Source: DAISIK01 sp036822055
Lineage (GTDB): Bacteria > Verrucomicrobiota > Verrucomicrobiia > Opitutales > Puniceicoccaceae
Reading direction: 5' to 3'
Assembly (NCBI GenBank): GCA_036822055.1
Contig: DAISIK010000025.1
Location: 1 to 46,079, forward strand
DNA length: 46,079 nt
The notes beneath the pieces are model-generated. The model saw only the letters and a list, made by a program, of their open reading frames with translations, made no database searches and was not told the origin of the DNA. Shown piece after piece: positions 25,936 through 34,756 of this stretch (position 1 is its first letter; every line of letters starts with the position of its first letter). The position numbers were made by a program, and so were the translations under genes.

Positions 25936-27234
25936 TTATCGATACATTTGATAGGTTCGGCTCCATTGCTGGAACTCTTTTGCCCGTCGGGTGTTCTCCT
26001 CGACAAACCTGCGGACGTCTACCCGGGCGCCTTCACTAATTAACTGCTGCCACCAGCTCTCTGAACCGACGTGTTTGTTAAAGAGGAGCGCTTTGGGCCC
26101 CGGCGCAGAGCGAAAAGGGTTTTCCGGCCCCCAGGTTGCTGCGAGTTGCATCATCCAGAAACTGATCTCGGTGGGACGAAGGATTTCCCAGTTTTCGATG
26201 ATCACGTAGACGCCAGTTCCGGTGCTGCCGTCCGGTTTGCGGAACCGAATCGTTTTGAAGGCGAGTCCGGGGATTGCGCGGTTCTCGAGGGCCGCCTGAA
26301 TTTGGTGGGGGGCCCTTCCCTCGTAGGTCAGCAGCCGAAAAGGTGTTTGAGTGCCGTAACCATGGCGAAAGTTGCCCAGTTGTGCGCCGAGCCCGGTCAT
26401 TGAGTAACCGAAAGCGGCCGAGAGGTCGGGAATGGCCGGAGAGGTTGGCACCCAATCGAGTCCCGTATCGGACCACAGCATGCTCCGCCGCCAACCTTTC
26501 ATTGGCACGATGACGAGGCGCCCCCGCAGCCGGACGTCCTCCTCGACTCCCAGCCAGCCGGGGACCTCTTTGAGCATTCTCGCCAGCTCACCGATCGTCA
26601 AACCGTGAACGTAAGGCACCGGAAAAGCTCCCACATAGCTTTCGAAGCGCTTGTCCAGCATGGGTCCATCGACTTTTTGACCGCCAAGCGGATTGGGCCG
26701 ATCGAGAACCACAACCTCCTTGCCCTGTTCGAAACAAGCCTGGATGGCGAGCCGCATACTGCTTACGTAGGTGTAGGAGCGCACGCCCACGTCCTGGAGA
26801 TCGATCACCAGGGTATCGATATTGGCCAGCATTTCCGGGGTTGGCTTCCGGTACTTCCCATAGAGAGAGTAGACGGGGAGTCCGGTGCGGGCATCTATGC
26901 GGTCTTCAATGGGCTGATTTGCTTTCTCGTCGCCGTAGATTCCGTGTTCCGGGCCAAAGAGAGCGACCAGCTGAAACTCGTTTTGGGCGCGAAGGATATC
27001 GATAGTGCTTCTGCCGAAGCGATTGACTCCAGCTGGATTCGACAAGAGCCCGACCCTTTTACCCCAGAGGGGACGAAAATTTCGGTCTGCCAAGTGGTCA
27101 ATCCCTAGAGAAATGCGGCTGCCTCGCTCAGCAGCATGGGCCGATTGGGGAAGCGAGATGAGGGAAACCGCCCAGAGGACAATCAGGGTGCGGCAAAAGA
27201 CTGTGCAAACGGGACGACAGAGGGAGGAGGTCAT
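25936..27234 (-). CDS. namZ: exo-beta-N-acetylmuramidase NamZ (DUF1343 family)
   Basis: NamZ removes terminal N-acetylmuramic acid from peptidoglycan fragments during cell-wall recycling. This 432-residue protein has an N-terminal signal peptide (hydrophobic core about 15-30, cleavage after AHA near 34). Family strings include 'GKRVGLLSNPAGVNRFGRST', 'ALFGPEHGIYGDEKAN', 'VIDLQDVGVRSYTYVSSM' and 'VVLDRPNPLGGQKVDGP', all hallmarks of DUF1343. The Glu in 'FGPEHGI' is the proposed catalytic region of the family. The length is typical and it is presumably periplasmic. Its ATG overlaps the stop of the DUF2062 gene as ATGA. Being downstream of rodA suggests a link between wall elongation and muropeptide salvage. 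Confidence 0.88.
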   Translation of the reverse strand: MTSSLCRPVCTVFCRTLIVLWAVSLISLPQSAHAAERGSRISLGIDHLADRNFRPLWGKRVGLLSNPAGVNRFGRSTIDILRAQNEFQLVALFGPEHGIYGDEKANQPIEDRIDARTGLPVYSLYGKYRKPTPEMLANIDTLVIDLQDVGVRSYTYVSSMRLAIQACFEQGKEVVVLDRPNPLGGQKVDGPMLDKRFESYVGAFPVPYVHGLTIGELARMLKEVPGWLGVEEDVRLRGRLVIVPMKGWRRSMLWSDTGLDWVPTSPAIPDLSAAFGYSMTGLGAQLGNFRHGYGTQTPFRLLTYEGRAPHQIQAALENRAIPGLAFKTIRFRKPDGSTGTGVYVIIENWEILRPTEISFWMMQLAATWGPENPFRSAPGPKALLFNKHVGSESWWQQLISEGARVDVRRFVEENTRRAKEFQQWSRTYQMYR

Positions 27235-27935
27235 GAGGGAGGCGAAGGAGAGCTAGGTGGTTCGGATGGGTTTTCTACGGCAGAATGATTGCCGTCATCA
27301 ATCCTTTCCAACACCGGGATGTGGTGCCTGCGGGCGCTGCGGGCAAGCCGCACGTAGATTGTCGAACAGATCAGTCCCATCACTAAGCCAACCAGAATAC
27401 CGCCGAAGGAGGCGCTCAGGAAAACACGTCCGACCAGATCGATAACCTCTGCACCCTCCAGCGTCTTGATTCGATCAATCAGAAGCTTCAGGGATTCAAA
27501 AAAACCGAGCCCACCCGCCCTCGCCTCTTCGACTGAGACGGCAATGACTGTTGGGGTTTTTGAACCACACATGCTGAGAACTTTTTCACCAATCAGGTAG
27601 TTGCCGTACCAAATCGGTGCCACTGTCAGTGGATTGGAAACCAGCTGCAGACCGACCAGGACCATAAGATTTGCCCGCACTGCGATTGCGAGGAGAGCAG
27701 CCAGGAGAATCTGCAAACCATAAAGGGGGAGCAGGGTGAGGACCCAACCAACATAGAACGAGCGAACGACAAACCGCGATCGAAAGGACCAAAGGTAGGA
27801 GCGTGCACGGGCCGTCTTGGAAAACCAGCGAAGGATCGGGTATCGATGGATGTTGGTGCGCCGCGGAAGGGGCCTCAACATCCATTTTACCCGCCGAATA
27901 CGGCGGTGGTGCTCCTGACGCTGTCTTTCCTCCAT
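27231..27935 (-). CDS. DUF2062 membrane protein
   Basis: This 234-residue protein has the DUF2062 signature: a basic N-terminus, a first hydrophobic stretch ('FYVGWVLTLLPLYGLQILLA'), then 'ANLMVLVGLQLVSNPLTVAP' and IWYGNYLIGEKVL. A second hydrophobic region lies near 175-205 ('LVGRVFLSASFGGILVGLVM'), and the C-terminal tail is rich in P and S. Members are small membrane proteins of unknown biochemical role, often near glycosyltransferases or envelope genes. It overlaps namZ by 4 bp and lies 24 bp after the glycerate kinase gene, so it is part of the operon. Confidence 0.82.
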   Translation of the reverse strand: MEERQRQEHHRRIRRVKWMLRPLPRRTNIHRYPILRWFSKTARARSYLWSFRSRFVVRSFYVGWVLTLLPLYGLQILLAALLAIAVRANLMVLVGLQLVSNPLTVAPIWYGNYLIGEKVLSMCGSKTPTVIAVSVEEARAGGLGFFESLKLLIDRIKTLEGAEVIDLVGRVFLSASFGGILVGLVMGLICSTIYVRLARSARRHHIPVLERIDDGNHSAVENPSEPPSSPSPPS

Positions 27936-27959
27936 GGTTGAAGATTTACCCTAGCCTGA

Positions 27960-29171
27960 TCAGGCTCCTCCTGCCTCGGCGAGTACTTTCGCAACGGACT
28001 TTCGAAGAAATTTGGGTGCTTCCTGCAAGGCAGTCTGGAGATCCATCTGGCCGGGAGTTATCTGGATAACCTGGGCGAGACCTCCGGTCGCTCGCAGAAT
28101 TTCGGCAACCGCCGAATTTTCGATTGAGCCGGCAAAGATGAACGTTGGTTTGCTCGCTTTTGCTGCTGCGACGGCGAGGGATGCGGGACCTTTTCCAACG
28201 AGGGAGCTCCGGTCGAATCGCCCCTCGCCAGTTAGCACCAGGTCTGCTTCGACCAAACGGTCGGGAAGTCCCAACCAGGCTTCGATTAGCGAGAAACCCG
28301 GAACGAGCATGGCGCCCAGGGCCACCGATAATCCAAAGCCAATCCCTCCGGCTGCCCCCGTTCCCGGCTTTTCAAGCCAATCGGAAGGTTTCCCAAAGGC
28401 TTCGAGCAAGAGATTAGCTACGCGCTCGAGGGCCGCATCCATTTTTGGCAGATCTTCCTCCGAAAGTCCTTTTTGTGGGCCGTAGATGGCGGTTGCGCCG
28501 TTTTCTTTGAGCAGTGGATTCGTGACATCGCAGGCGATGCGGAGGGGCGGGATGGTCCTTAAGTTTTTCCCGCTGAATCCCCAGATTTCGTTGAAGGCTA
28601 TGGGGTGGAGGACCGGGATTTTGTTGAGATTCTGATCCAGGCGCTCGAGGCCGAGGGCGGCCAAACATCCGATCCCCAAGTCATTGGTTGCGCTCCCACC
28701 AATCCCCATCAAAATCGCTTCAGGCTTGCGGTCAGCGAGAAGCGAGATGATTTCACCGACTCCGTAGGTTGTCGTTCTCCACGGATCGCGCTGAGCGACC
28801 GGGAGTTTTTCCAATCCAGCAGCCTGCGCCATTTCAACGATCCCAATTTTTCCTCGAGTCGGGAGTTGGGCCAATTCGCGGGCTCGTTGGGGAATTTTTC
28901 CGACATCCACCATTCCAAACCGGGCATTGACCTCTTCGCCCCGTGGACCAGAGACGAAGCCCTCGAGGATTTCTCCCTGTAAACTGGAGGTCAGGATGGT
29001 GGCGAAGCCTTCACCCCCGTCGCAGAGCGGGCGAATTGCGCCCGTCCTGAAAATGCTGCTTTCTTCGACCGTCTCGGCTGCTATCTGGCAGGCCTCGACT
29101 GCAGTGAGGGAATGCTTGAACTTGTCAAAAGCGAGAAGTACCTGCCTCTGTTTTCCGGCGTTGAGTTGCAT
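27960..29171 (-). CDS. glycerate kinase (type I, GarK/GlxK family)
   Basis: The protein has 403 residues, close to the usual 370-400 of the family that phosphorylates D-glycerate to 2- or 3-phosphoglycerate. N-terminal 'VLLAFDKFKHSLTAVEACQI' is the characteristic start ('xPDSFKGSLSAxEVA' in others). Further family strings are 'PLCDGGEGFATILTSSL', 'ILMGIGGSATNDLGIGCLAA' and 'LVLTGEGRFDRSSLVGKGPA', which form the ATP and substrate site. It links photorespiratory-type or glyoxylate carbon to glycolysis. It begins 48 bp after the rng stop on the same strand, so transcription from rodA/rng is likely. Confidence 0.9.
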   Translation of the reverse strand: MQLNAGKQRQVLLAFDKFKHSLTAVEACQIAAETVEESSIFRTGAIRPLCDGGEGFATILTSSLQGEILEGFVSGPRGEEVNARFGMVDVGKIPQRARELAQLPTRGKIGIVEMAQAAGLEKLPVAQRDPWRTTTYGVGEIISLLADRKPEAILMGIGGSATNDLGIGCLAALGLERLDQNLNKIPVLHPIAFNEIWGFSGKNLRTIPPLRIACDVTNPLLKENGATAIYGPQKGLSEEDLPKMDAALERVANLLLEAFGKPSDWLEKPGTGAAGGIGFGLSVALGAMLVPGFSLIEAWLGLPDRLVEADLVLTGEGRFDRSSLVGKGPASLAVAAAKASKPTFIFAGSIENSAVAEILRATGGLAQVIQITPGQMDLQTALQEAPKFLRKSVAKVLAEAGGA

Positions 29172-29218
29172 GGCAGCGGCTCCCTCGGTGGCAGCAAGGG
29201 ATGGTTGGAGGAAAAATC

Positions 29219-30967
29219 CTAGCGCAGCTCGATTCCCGTTTTGCTGTCGAGGATGCGGAAGTTTTCCACGTGGTAGGCAGGATCTGCCCGGAAGGCCAAA
29301 CGCACGTTGTAAGAGCGCTCGATTTCCACCAGCAAGCCCTCATCCTCCGTGCGGAGGCGTTCCAGGTTTACGGGGTGGACGAGGATCCGCAGGTGAAGCA
29401 CCGAATCGGGCTCTACTTTCAGGCGAAGCCTCCGGATTACGCTGGTCAATTTGCGCTGGATCTCAACGCTCATGGTCCGGGCAGACTTGACCACACTCTT
29501 GCCCTGGCAATATGGGCAGGCGGTGTAGATCCCCCGGGAAATGCTCTCCTTGTGCCTTTGACGGCTCATTTGAAGAATGCCGAGCTGGGAGATCGGAAGG
29601 ACGTGATTTTTGGCCCGGTCCTTGGCCATCTCCCGCCGCATCCGGTCATAGACGGCGTTGCGATCCCGCCGGTTCTTCATGTCGATAAAGTCGACAATGA
29701 TCAATCCTCCCATGTTTCTGAGGCGAATCTGGCGGGCGATCTCGGAGGCTGCCTCGAGGTTGGCATGGAGGATGAAGTCCTTGCCATCTTTGTTGGCCGA
29801 TTTGTGGCCCCCCGTGTTCACGTCGATCGCGACGAGGGCCTCTGTTTCCTCGATGACGATTTCCCCACCGGAAGGTAGGGGAACTCGGCGCATGAAGGTT
29901 TGCTCGATTTGCTTTTCGATGTTGAACCGCTCGAAAATGGGGATGTTTTCCGAGAAGTGGGTGATCTTGGTACTCGAACGCTTGGAGATACGGGAGATCT
30001 TCTCCACCATTTTGGTGTAATCGTCCCGGTTGTCGATAAGGACGCGGTCGATGTCTTCGGTGAGAAAGTCCCGGACGGTTCGCTCGATAATATCCGGTTC
30101 CTGGTAGATTATGGTCGGTTTGCGTGACTCATCAATCCTCCTCTGGATATCCTCCCACATCCGCAGGAGGATGTGAAGGTCCCTCACGAAATAGCGGGTC
30201 TTCTTCCCCTCCCCGGCAGTTCTCATGATGACCCCCATGCCCTCGGGGATGGTTAGCTCACGAAGGATTTGTTTCAGCCTCGACCGCTCTTTGCGGTCGG
30301 AGATTTTCCGGGAGATTCCGCACTGGCCCGCGTAGGGCATGAGCACGAGGAAACGTCCCGGGATAGCTATGTTGGTGGTGACCCGGGGCCCCTTGCTTCC
30401 AATCGTTGATTTGGTGATCTGAACCACGATTTCAGATCCGATCGGGTACTTTTCCGGGATGTCTTTGATCGTAATTTTCTGGGCTGGAGCGGCGGGCTTG
30501 TCTTCCTCGCGGTCGAAGAACTCAATTGAGCTATCGGCGGCGGCCGGGAGGATGTCCCAGTAGTGGAGAAAAGCGTTCTTGGGCTGGCCGATGTCGATAA
30601 AGGCCGCTTTCAACCCAGGTTCGAGGTTCTGGATTTTGCCCTTGAAAATGGTGCCGACCATCCGGACTTCGCCGACTCGCTCCACCTCGAATTTTTCCAG
30701 GACTCCATTGCGCAAAAGAGCCACGCGCTTGTCGAGGGGTTCGGAGTTGATCACCAGCTCGATGAAATCTCGCGGTTCCGGTTTGATCGCCCGGACGATG
30801 CGTTGAACGATCGGCTGTTCTCGTTCTCTTTTTTTGGCCTCGATTTGAAGGTCGTGGGTGGCGATTCCTTCCCCTACCTCTTCGGCGGGAGGGGCGGCCA
30901 TCGTCTCACGGTGGATCTCAAATTCGTCATCGGTTAGGTTGGAAGTGTGTTGGTCTGTAGATTTCAT
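29219..30967 (-). CDS. rng: ribonuclease E/G family endoribonuclease
   Basis: This RNase G/E-type enzyme processes rRNA and tRNA precursors and starts mRNA decay. It has 582 residues with an acidic N-terminal extension (about 1-65), an S1 RNA-binding domain (about 100-205, 'VGTIFKGKIQNLEPGLKAAF') and the 5'-sensor region. The DNase I-like catalytic domain carries the metal aspartates D382 ('VAIDVNTGGHKS') and D426 ('IIVDFIDMKNRRDR'). The Zn-link cysteines are C484 and C487 ('CPYCQGKS'). It ends soon after the small domain, so the long degradosome scaffold of E. coli RNase E is absent. It lies 84 bp behind rodA, a pairing (rod/mre with rng) seen in other bacteria. Confidence 0.92.
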   Translation of the reverse strand: MKSTDQHTSNLTDDEFEIHRETMAAPPAEEVGEGIATHDLQIEAKKREREQPIVQRIVRAIKPEPRDFIELVINSEPLDKRVALLRNGVLEKFEVERVGEVRMVGTIFKGKIQNLEPGLKAAFIDIGQPKNAFLHYWDILPAAADSSIEFFDREEDKPAAPAQKITIKDIPEKYPIGSEIVVQITKSTIGSKGPRVTTNIAIPGRFLVLMPYAGQCGISRKISDRKERSRLKQILRELTIPEGMGVIMRTAGEGKKTRYFVRDLHILLRMWEDIQRRIDESRKPTIIYQEPDIIERTVRDFLTEDIDRVLIDNRDDYTKMVEKISRISKRSSTKITHFSENIPIFERFNIEKQIEQTFMRRVPLPSGGEIVIEETEALVAIDVNTGGHKSANKDGKDFILHANLEAASEIARQIRLRNMGGLIIVDFIDMKNRRDRNAVYDRMRREMAKDRAKNHVLPISQLGILQMSRQRHKESISRGIYTACPYCQGKSVVKSARTMSVEIQRKLTSVIRRLRLKVEPDSVLHLRILVHPVNLERLRTEDEGLLVEIERSYNVRLAFRADPAYHVENFRILDSKTGIELR

Positions 30968-31050
30968 AGGGTGGACTCGCTGACCGGGAGTCAGCAGTTT
31001 TTTCCGAAAAGTGGTTTCAGTGGGTAAGAAGGAGGGTTGTGGGTCGGCAG

Positions 31051-32328
31051 TTAGCTAAAGTCGCGATGGAAGCGGTAGACACTTTGAACCATTCCCATTA
31101 GCAAACAGCAGCTCAAAACAAAGGTGCCTCCGTAGCTGAGAAAGGGAAGCGGAAGTCCGGTAATCGGGGTCAGACCCATGGTCATCCCCACGTTGATGAA
31201 GACGTGGACCAGCAAGAGGACCGCCACGCCAACAGCAAGCAGCATCCCAAAGCGGTCCCTGGCCAGAACGGCGATCCTAATGGTATTGGCAATCATTAAT
31301 AAAAAGATAGAGAGAATAAAAGAGGCTCCAATGAATCCAGTCTCTTCCGCAATAACTGAAAAGATAAAATCGTTGTGGGCCACCGACGACGGCAGGTAAC
31401 CGGTTTTTGCCTGAGTGCCATTGCCTAGCCCTTTGCCGAAGAATCCGCCCGAACCCACCGTGATTTTCGACTGCATCTGGTTGTAGGTCTCGTTGATGCC
31501 ACGCGGATCGATCACCTCGGGAATGATGAAGCCGAGGATCCGGTTTCTCTGGTAGTCCCGGAGTGGAAGCCAGGATCGTTCCTCATACCTTTGCGCCCCC
31601 TCAACCAAGGCGGGGGCGTCCTCGGCAAAGCGGTAGTTGTAGTAACGGTAGCAGTCTATTGAGACGATTGAGACGGCGGTAACAAAGAGCACAGACGAGG
31701 TGACGAAAAATCTCAAGGAGAGCCGCGAGGCATAGAGGAGGGCGAAAATCATCGGGGGGAAGACGAGGGTTGACCCTAGGTCTGGCTGCAAGAAAATCAA
31801 CAGCATAGGAATCCCGAAGACGAGGGTAACCTTTCCCAGGGCCTCAAGGGATTCCCGAATACTGCCCACTAGAGAGCGCGACAAGACGCTGGCACCGAGG
31901 ATCAGGGTTCCCACCTTGGCCAGCTCGGAGGGTTGCACTTGAAGGATTTTAAGATCGAGCCATCGGGTGGCCCCATAGCGGGTGCGGACGAGTGGTAAAC
32001 TGATCCCAAGATTGAGATCTCGCAAGACCGCTTCAACGGCCAGCGGAATCAGTGCAAGGATGCAGAGGATGTAGATGAGGTGGGCCTTTTCGAAGAGGAT
32101 TTTGTAGTTCAACCAAGACACCATTACGTACACCCCGCCACCCAGGATAAGCCAAACGATCTGCATCTTCCATTGGGTTCCTCCATTGTAGGCCTGGGCC
32201 GAGTGAATGAAAAATACGCTGATGATTCCGAGCAGCAGGATACAACCCGGATTGATCAAATCGAGGTACCCCGTTCGGGCTCCCTTTCCGAAACTTCGGT
32301 AACTTTGGCTCAACACTCCTTCTTGCAT
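31051..32328 (-). CDS. rodA: rod-shape-determining peptidoglycan glycosyltransferase RodA
   Basis: This SEDS-family lipid II polymerase drives cylindrical wall growth with its partner PBP2. From the ATG at 32328 it has 425 residues and about ten membrane helices. Diagnostic segments are 'RYGATRWLDLKILQVQPSEL', 'IFLQPDLGSTLVFPPMIFAL', 'GSGGFFGKGLGNGTQAKTGY', 'LPSSVAHNDFIFSVIAEETG' (catalytic Asp region) and 'GMTMGLTPITGLPLPFLSYG'. I chose 32328 because AAGGA stands upstream and TM1 then begins near residue 28. An ATG at 32388 and a TTG at 32433 are in frame, but the longer forms would run toward or into the start of the divergent LOG gene. It heads the run rodA-rng-glycerate kinase-DUF2062-namZ. 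Confidence 0.93.
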   Translation of the reverse strand: MQEGVLSQSYRSFGKGARTGYLDLINPGCILLLGIISVFFIHSAQAYNGGTQWKMQIVWLILGGGVYVMVSWLNYKILFEKAHLIYILCILALIPLAVEAVLRDLNLGISLPLVRTRYGATRWLDLKILQVQPSELAKVGTLILGASVLSRSLVGSIRESLEALGKVTLVFGIPMLLIFLQPDLGSTLVFPPMIFALLYASRLSLRFFVTSSVLFVTAVSIVSIDCYRYYNYRFAEDAPALVEGAQRYEERSWLPLRDYQRNRILGFIIPEVIDPRGINETYNQMQSKITVGSGGFFGKGLGNGTQAKTGYLPSSVAHNDFIFSVIAEETGFIGASFILSIFLLMIANTIRIAVLARDRFGMLLAVGVAVLLLVHVFINVGMTMGLTPITGLPLPFLSYGGTFVLSCCLLMGMVQSVYRFHRDFS

Positions 32329-32427
32329 CTGCAATATTTCCTTCTTCGACCCTTTCCAGTTGACACTTTTGCGATCAACCCGCGCCATCTGAATACGGCC
32401 ACTATACCCACCTTTAACGGAAGCCCT

Positions 32428-33273
32428 ATGCAATCACCAACCGAGTCATCCATCGTTAAACCTCTTAAAGCCTACAAAAACCCGGACTTTTTAAACAGCC
32501 ATGATGCGCGCCCGATTCGTGTACTTTGTGAACTGACAGAGCCAGAGACCCGGCTGGAACAGGAGGGGGTTAAGGACACCATTGTCATGTTTGGCTCGGC
32601 ACGGAATATTTCCCCGGAGAAGGAGGAAGAGAAACTGGAGGCCCTCGGAGACTTTTCCCAACTTGACGAACAGGCGAGGGCTCAGTGCATCATTCGCAAA
32701 AGGCAGATCGAACTGAGCGTTAAGTACTATCGCGAGGCATTGGGTCTGTCGAAGAAGCTCACCGAGACCGCCCTTCATCTTCGTCCCGAAGGCCATGATC
32801 AACTCTTTCATGTGTGTTCAGGAGGAGGACCGGGGATCATGGAGGCAGCGAATCGGGGAGCCCGGGAGGCTGGTGGTAAATCGGTTGCTCTGGGCATCAG
32901 CCTGCCTTTTGAGCAGAGCCTGAATTCCTATTGCGACGAGGAAACCGCTTTTGAGTTCCACTACTTCTTCATGCGTAAGTATTGGTTCCTCTACCACGCC
33001 AAGGCACTGGTGGTTTTCCCGGGCGGATTTGGTACGATGGATGAGCTTTTTGAAATGCTCACCCTCGTGCAGACCGAAAAAGTTGCCAAACAGATCCCCA
33101 TTATCCTCTATGGAACTGAGTTTTGGCATAAGGCAGTCAATATGTCCCTCTTGGTTGAGTGGGGAACCATTTCCCCCGAGGACCTCGGCCTATTCCGCTT
33201 CGCCGACGACATCGATACCGCCCATGAATACATCATGCGCCATTTTAAGCCCTTCGAGGCTAAAAAGGCCTGA
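32428..33273 (+). CDS. LOG-family protein (Rossmann-fold nucleotide phosphoribohydrolase-like)
   Basis: This 281-residue protein has both LOG hallmarks. They are 'CSGGGPGIMEAANRGAREAG', the nucleotide-binding loop, and 'VVFPGGFGTMDELFEMLTLV', containing the PGGxGTxxE active-site motif. The family hydrolyses nucleoside 5'-monophosphates to base plus ribose-5-phosphate; many members are mislabelled 'lysine decarboxylase'. Its N-terminal region (about 100 residues) carries a charged helical insertion not found in the shortest LOG proteins. I place the start at ATG 32428, four bases after GGAAG. An in-frame extension back to 32080 runs antisense through rodA and is not real coding. It is divergent from rodA with about 100 bp between starts. 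Confidence 0.87.
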   Translation: MQSPTESSIVKPLKAYKNPDFLNSHDARPIRVLCELTEPETRLEQEGVKDTIVMFGSARNISPEKEEEKLEALGDFSQLDEQARAQCIIRKRQIELSVKYYREALGLSKKLTETALHLRPEGHDQLFHVCSGGGPGIMEAANRGAREAGGKSVALGISLPFEQSLNSYCDEETAFEFHYFFMRKYWFLYHAKALVVFPGGFGTMDELFEMLTLVQTEKVAKQIPIILYGTEFWHKAVNMSLLVEWGTISPEDLGLFRFADDIDTAHEYIMRHFKPFEAKKA

Positions 33274-33338
33274 GACCGCCTGCTGAGTTCTTGTCCCACT
33301 TGAAAGACCCTTTTTGGTTAGCTCGGAAGCAAGCGGTT

Positions 33339-34325
33339 TTACAGCCTCCCCGTTCCGAGTAGTCCTCCGTAGCAGACGACTAAAAACCCGCCAAAGGCTC
33401 GCGGAATCGATTTTTTAAAGATGACGAAGCACAGGTGGAGGGCACTGATCACCGCCAGGAGTTGGAGGGCCCAGAGTGCTTCGGTGGTCAGGGCCAGTGG
33501 ATGGAAGGAAGCATAGATGCCCAAAGCCAGGGGGATGCAAATGTGGCCGTCTCCGATCTGCGAGGCATAGGCGATCTCCGCGCGACCGCGAATCGCATAG
33601 ATTCCGGCCAGCATGGCGTTTGGCATTACCATCAGCAAACCGGTAAGCAGGCCCAGATTGTCCGCTGACAAAAACCGGCCATCAAGGGTTAGGATCCAGG
33701 CGACCAGATACTCAATCGATACGAGGGTGGCTGCGCTGGCTCCTCCAATCACCAGTAGATCCAACCAGATGGAGGGGCTCCATCCGGTATCGCCCTTGGC
33801 ATTGTCGCGAAGTACCTCATAGACATGGAAAGCCTGCCAAAAAATGAAAACGGCAATCAGGGCAAAACCGTCCCCCTCGTTCAGCGTTCCATCTCGACCG
33901 AGCGCCCAGGTGAAAAAGGCAAAAAAGATCATCGCCAGCAGGCTGAGGCTGATGGAGAGGCGATTCAGCTTTGCTTCTTGAAGTTTTTTTTTGGTGCGCG
34001 AGCTCTCTCGGAAAGTAATGATTACCAGTAGGCCTAGGCCACCGAGGATGAAGGTGAGGTTAGTCAGGTTATTGACTGCTACATTGCGGAAGACTTCTCC
34101 CCCAAGGGTTTCGTCCCTCAGGGCGATGAAGACAAAGAGGAGGTTCCCCAAACCCGAAAAATAGGGCATGAAGAGGGTCCCCAGGACCGTTCCCTTGACC
34201 CCCTTTTGCATCATCGCCTCCAACCGCCAGACGATCACCAAGGATGCCACCAGAAAGGTTAAAACCATCGCGGGCGGAGCCCAGCTCCCCAGGTTAGCGG
34301 CGATCGCATCGATTAAGGTTTCCAA
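33339..34325 (-). CDS. divergent cation/Ca2+-exchanger-like (CaCA fold) membrane protein
   Basis: This 328-residue polytopic membrane protein (about ten helices) appears to keep the two inverted alpha repeats of the CaCA (Na+/Ca2+ exchanger) superfamily. Alpha-1 is about residues 45-100 ('TVLGTLFMPYFSGLGNLLFV', later 'NVAVNNLTNLTFILGGLGLL'). Alpha-2 is about 225-270 ('LLTGLLMVMPNAMLAGIYAI', later 'ASQIGDGHICIPLALG'). In true exchangers both repeats carry G-T-S-x-P-E with an ion-binding glutamate. Here the positions read F-S-G-L-G-N and V-M-P-N-A, so both glutamates appear lost. The start is a TTG preceded by GGAGGGGG, a good ribosome site. The family call is inference from repeat pattern; transport activity is uncertain. 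Confidence 0.62.
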   Translation of the reverse strand: METLIDAIAANLGSWAPPAMVLTFLVASLVIVWRLEAMMQKGVKGTVLGTLFMPYFSGLGNLLFVFIALRDETLGGEVFRNVAVNNLTNLTFILGGLGLLVIITFRESSRTKKKLQEAKLNRLSISLSLLAMIFFAFFTWALGRDGTLNEGDGFALIAVFIFWQAFHVYEVLRDNAKGDTGWSPSIWLDLLVIGGASAATLVSIEYLVAWILTLDGRFLSADNLGLLTGLLMVMPNAMLAGIYAIRGRAEIAYASQIGDGHICIPLALGIYASFHPLALTTEALWALQLLAVISALHLCFVIFKKSIPRAFGGFLVVCYGGLLGTGRL

Positions 34326-34756
34326 TCAATTCCCCCTCCGGACGGAGATTCAGGTCCCAGAAACAAGTCCTGGCGTCAGTGCGGCCAGCGCCGTTTTGAC
34401 GTATTGTAACCGATTACCCACCATTCCAATGGTCTAGGAATTTGCGGGGCCTTGATCAAGGTCTCAAATCCTTCGGGTTGATCGCGGGTGCGGGAAACCT
34501 TGTATAGGCCCCGATTCAGTTGGCTGGAAGGGGAGGATTGAGCAGGTGCTTTAACGATCAGCTTACTAACTAACGCGGCTTGTCCGCGGCGAGTACAGCG
34601 TCTGGTTGGGAATGGAATCTATCGGTAGCGATCCCGGTTTCGATTTGGATTATTTGCTTTGTCCAGCACCTCTTCGGGGATCTTGATTCTGGAGATCTGG
34701 TGGAAGTTGGGGTGTTCGCCATTTGCGTTCTTCGAGGTTCGTCGGAACTTCCCTGA
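34326..34756. other. intergenic region between exchanger-like gene and hydrolase
   Basis: About 430 bp lie between divergent genes. The stretch contains a short perfect hairpin, CGCGG-CTTGT-CCGCG (34574-34588), and a 12-bp palindrome CCTTGATCAAGG near 34452-34463. Neither is followed by a T-tract. No open frame here has convincing coding character; the minus frames through 34619-34887 are antisense continuations from the hydrolase gene. It presumably holds both promoters, but I cannot assign boxes. Confidence 0.4.

Noticed and set aside
32080..32427. 116-residue N-terminal extension of the LOG protein
   Set aside because: It runs antisense through the rodA coding region and lacks LOG similarity. 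A good ribosome site stands before the ATG at 32428.
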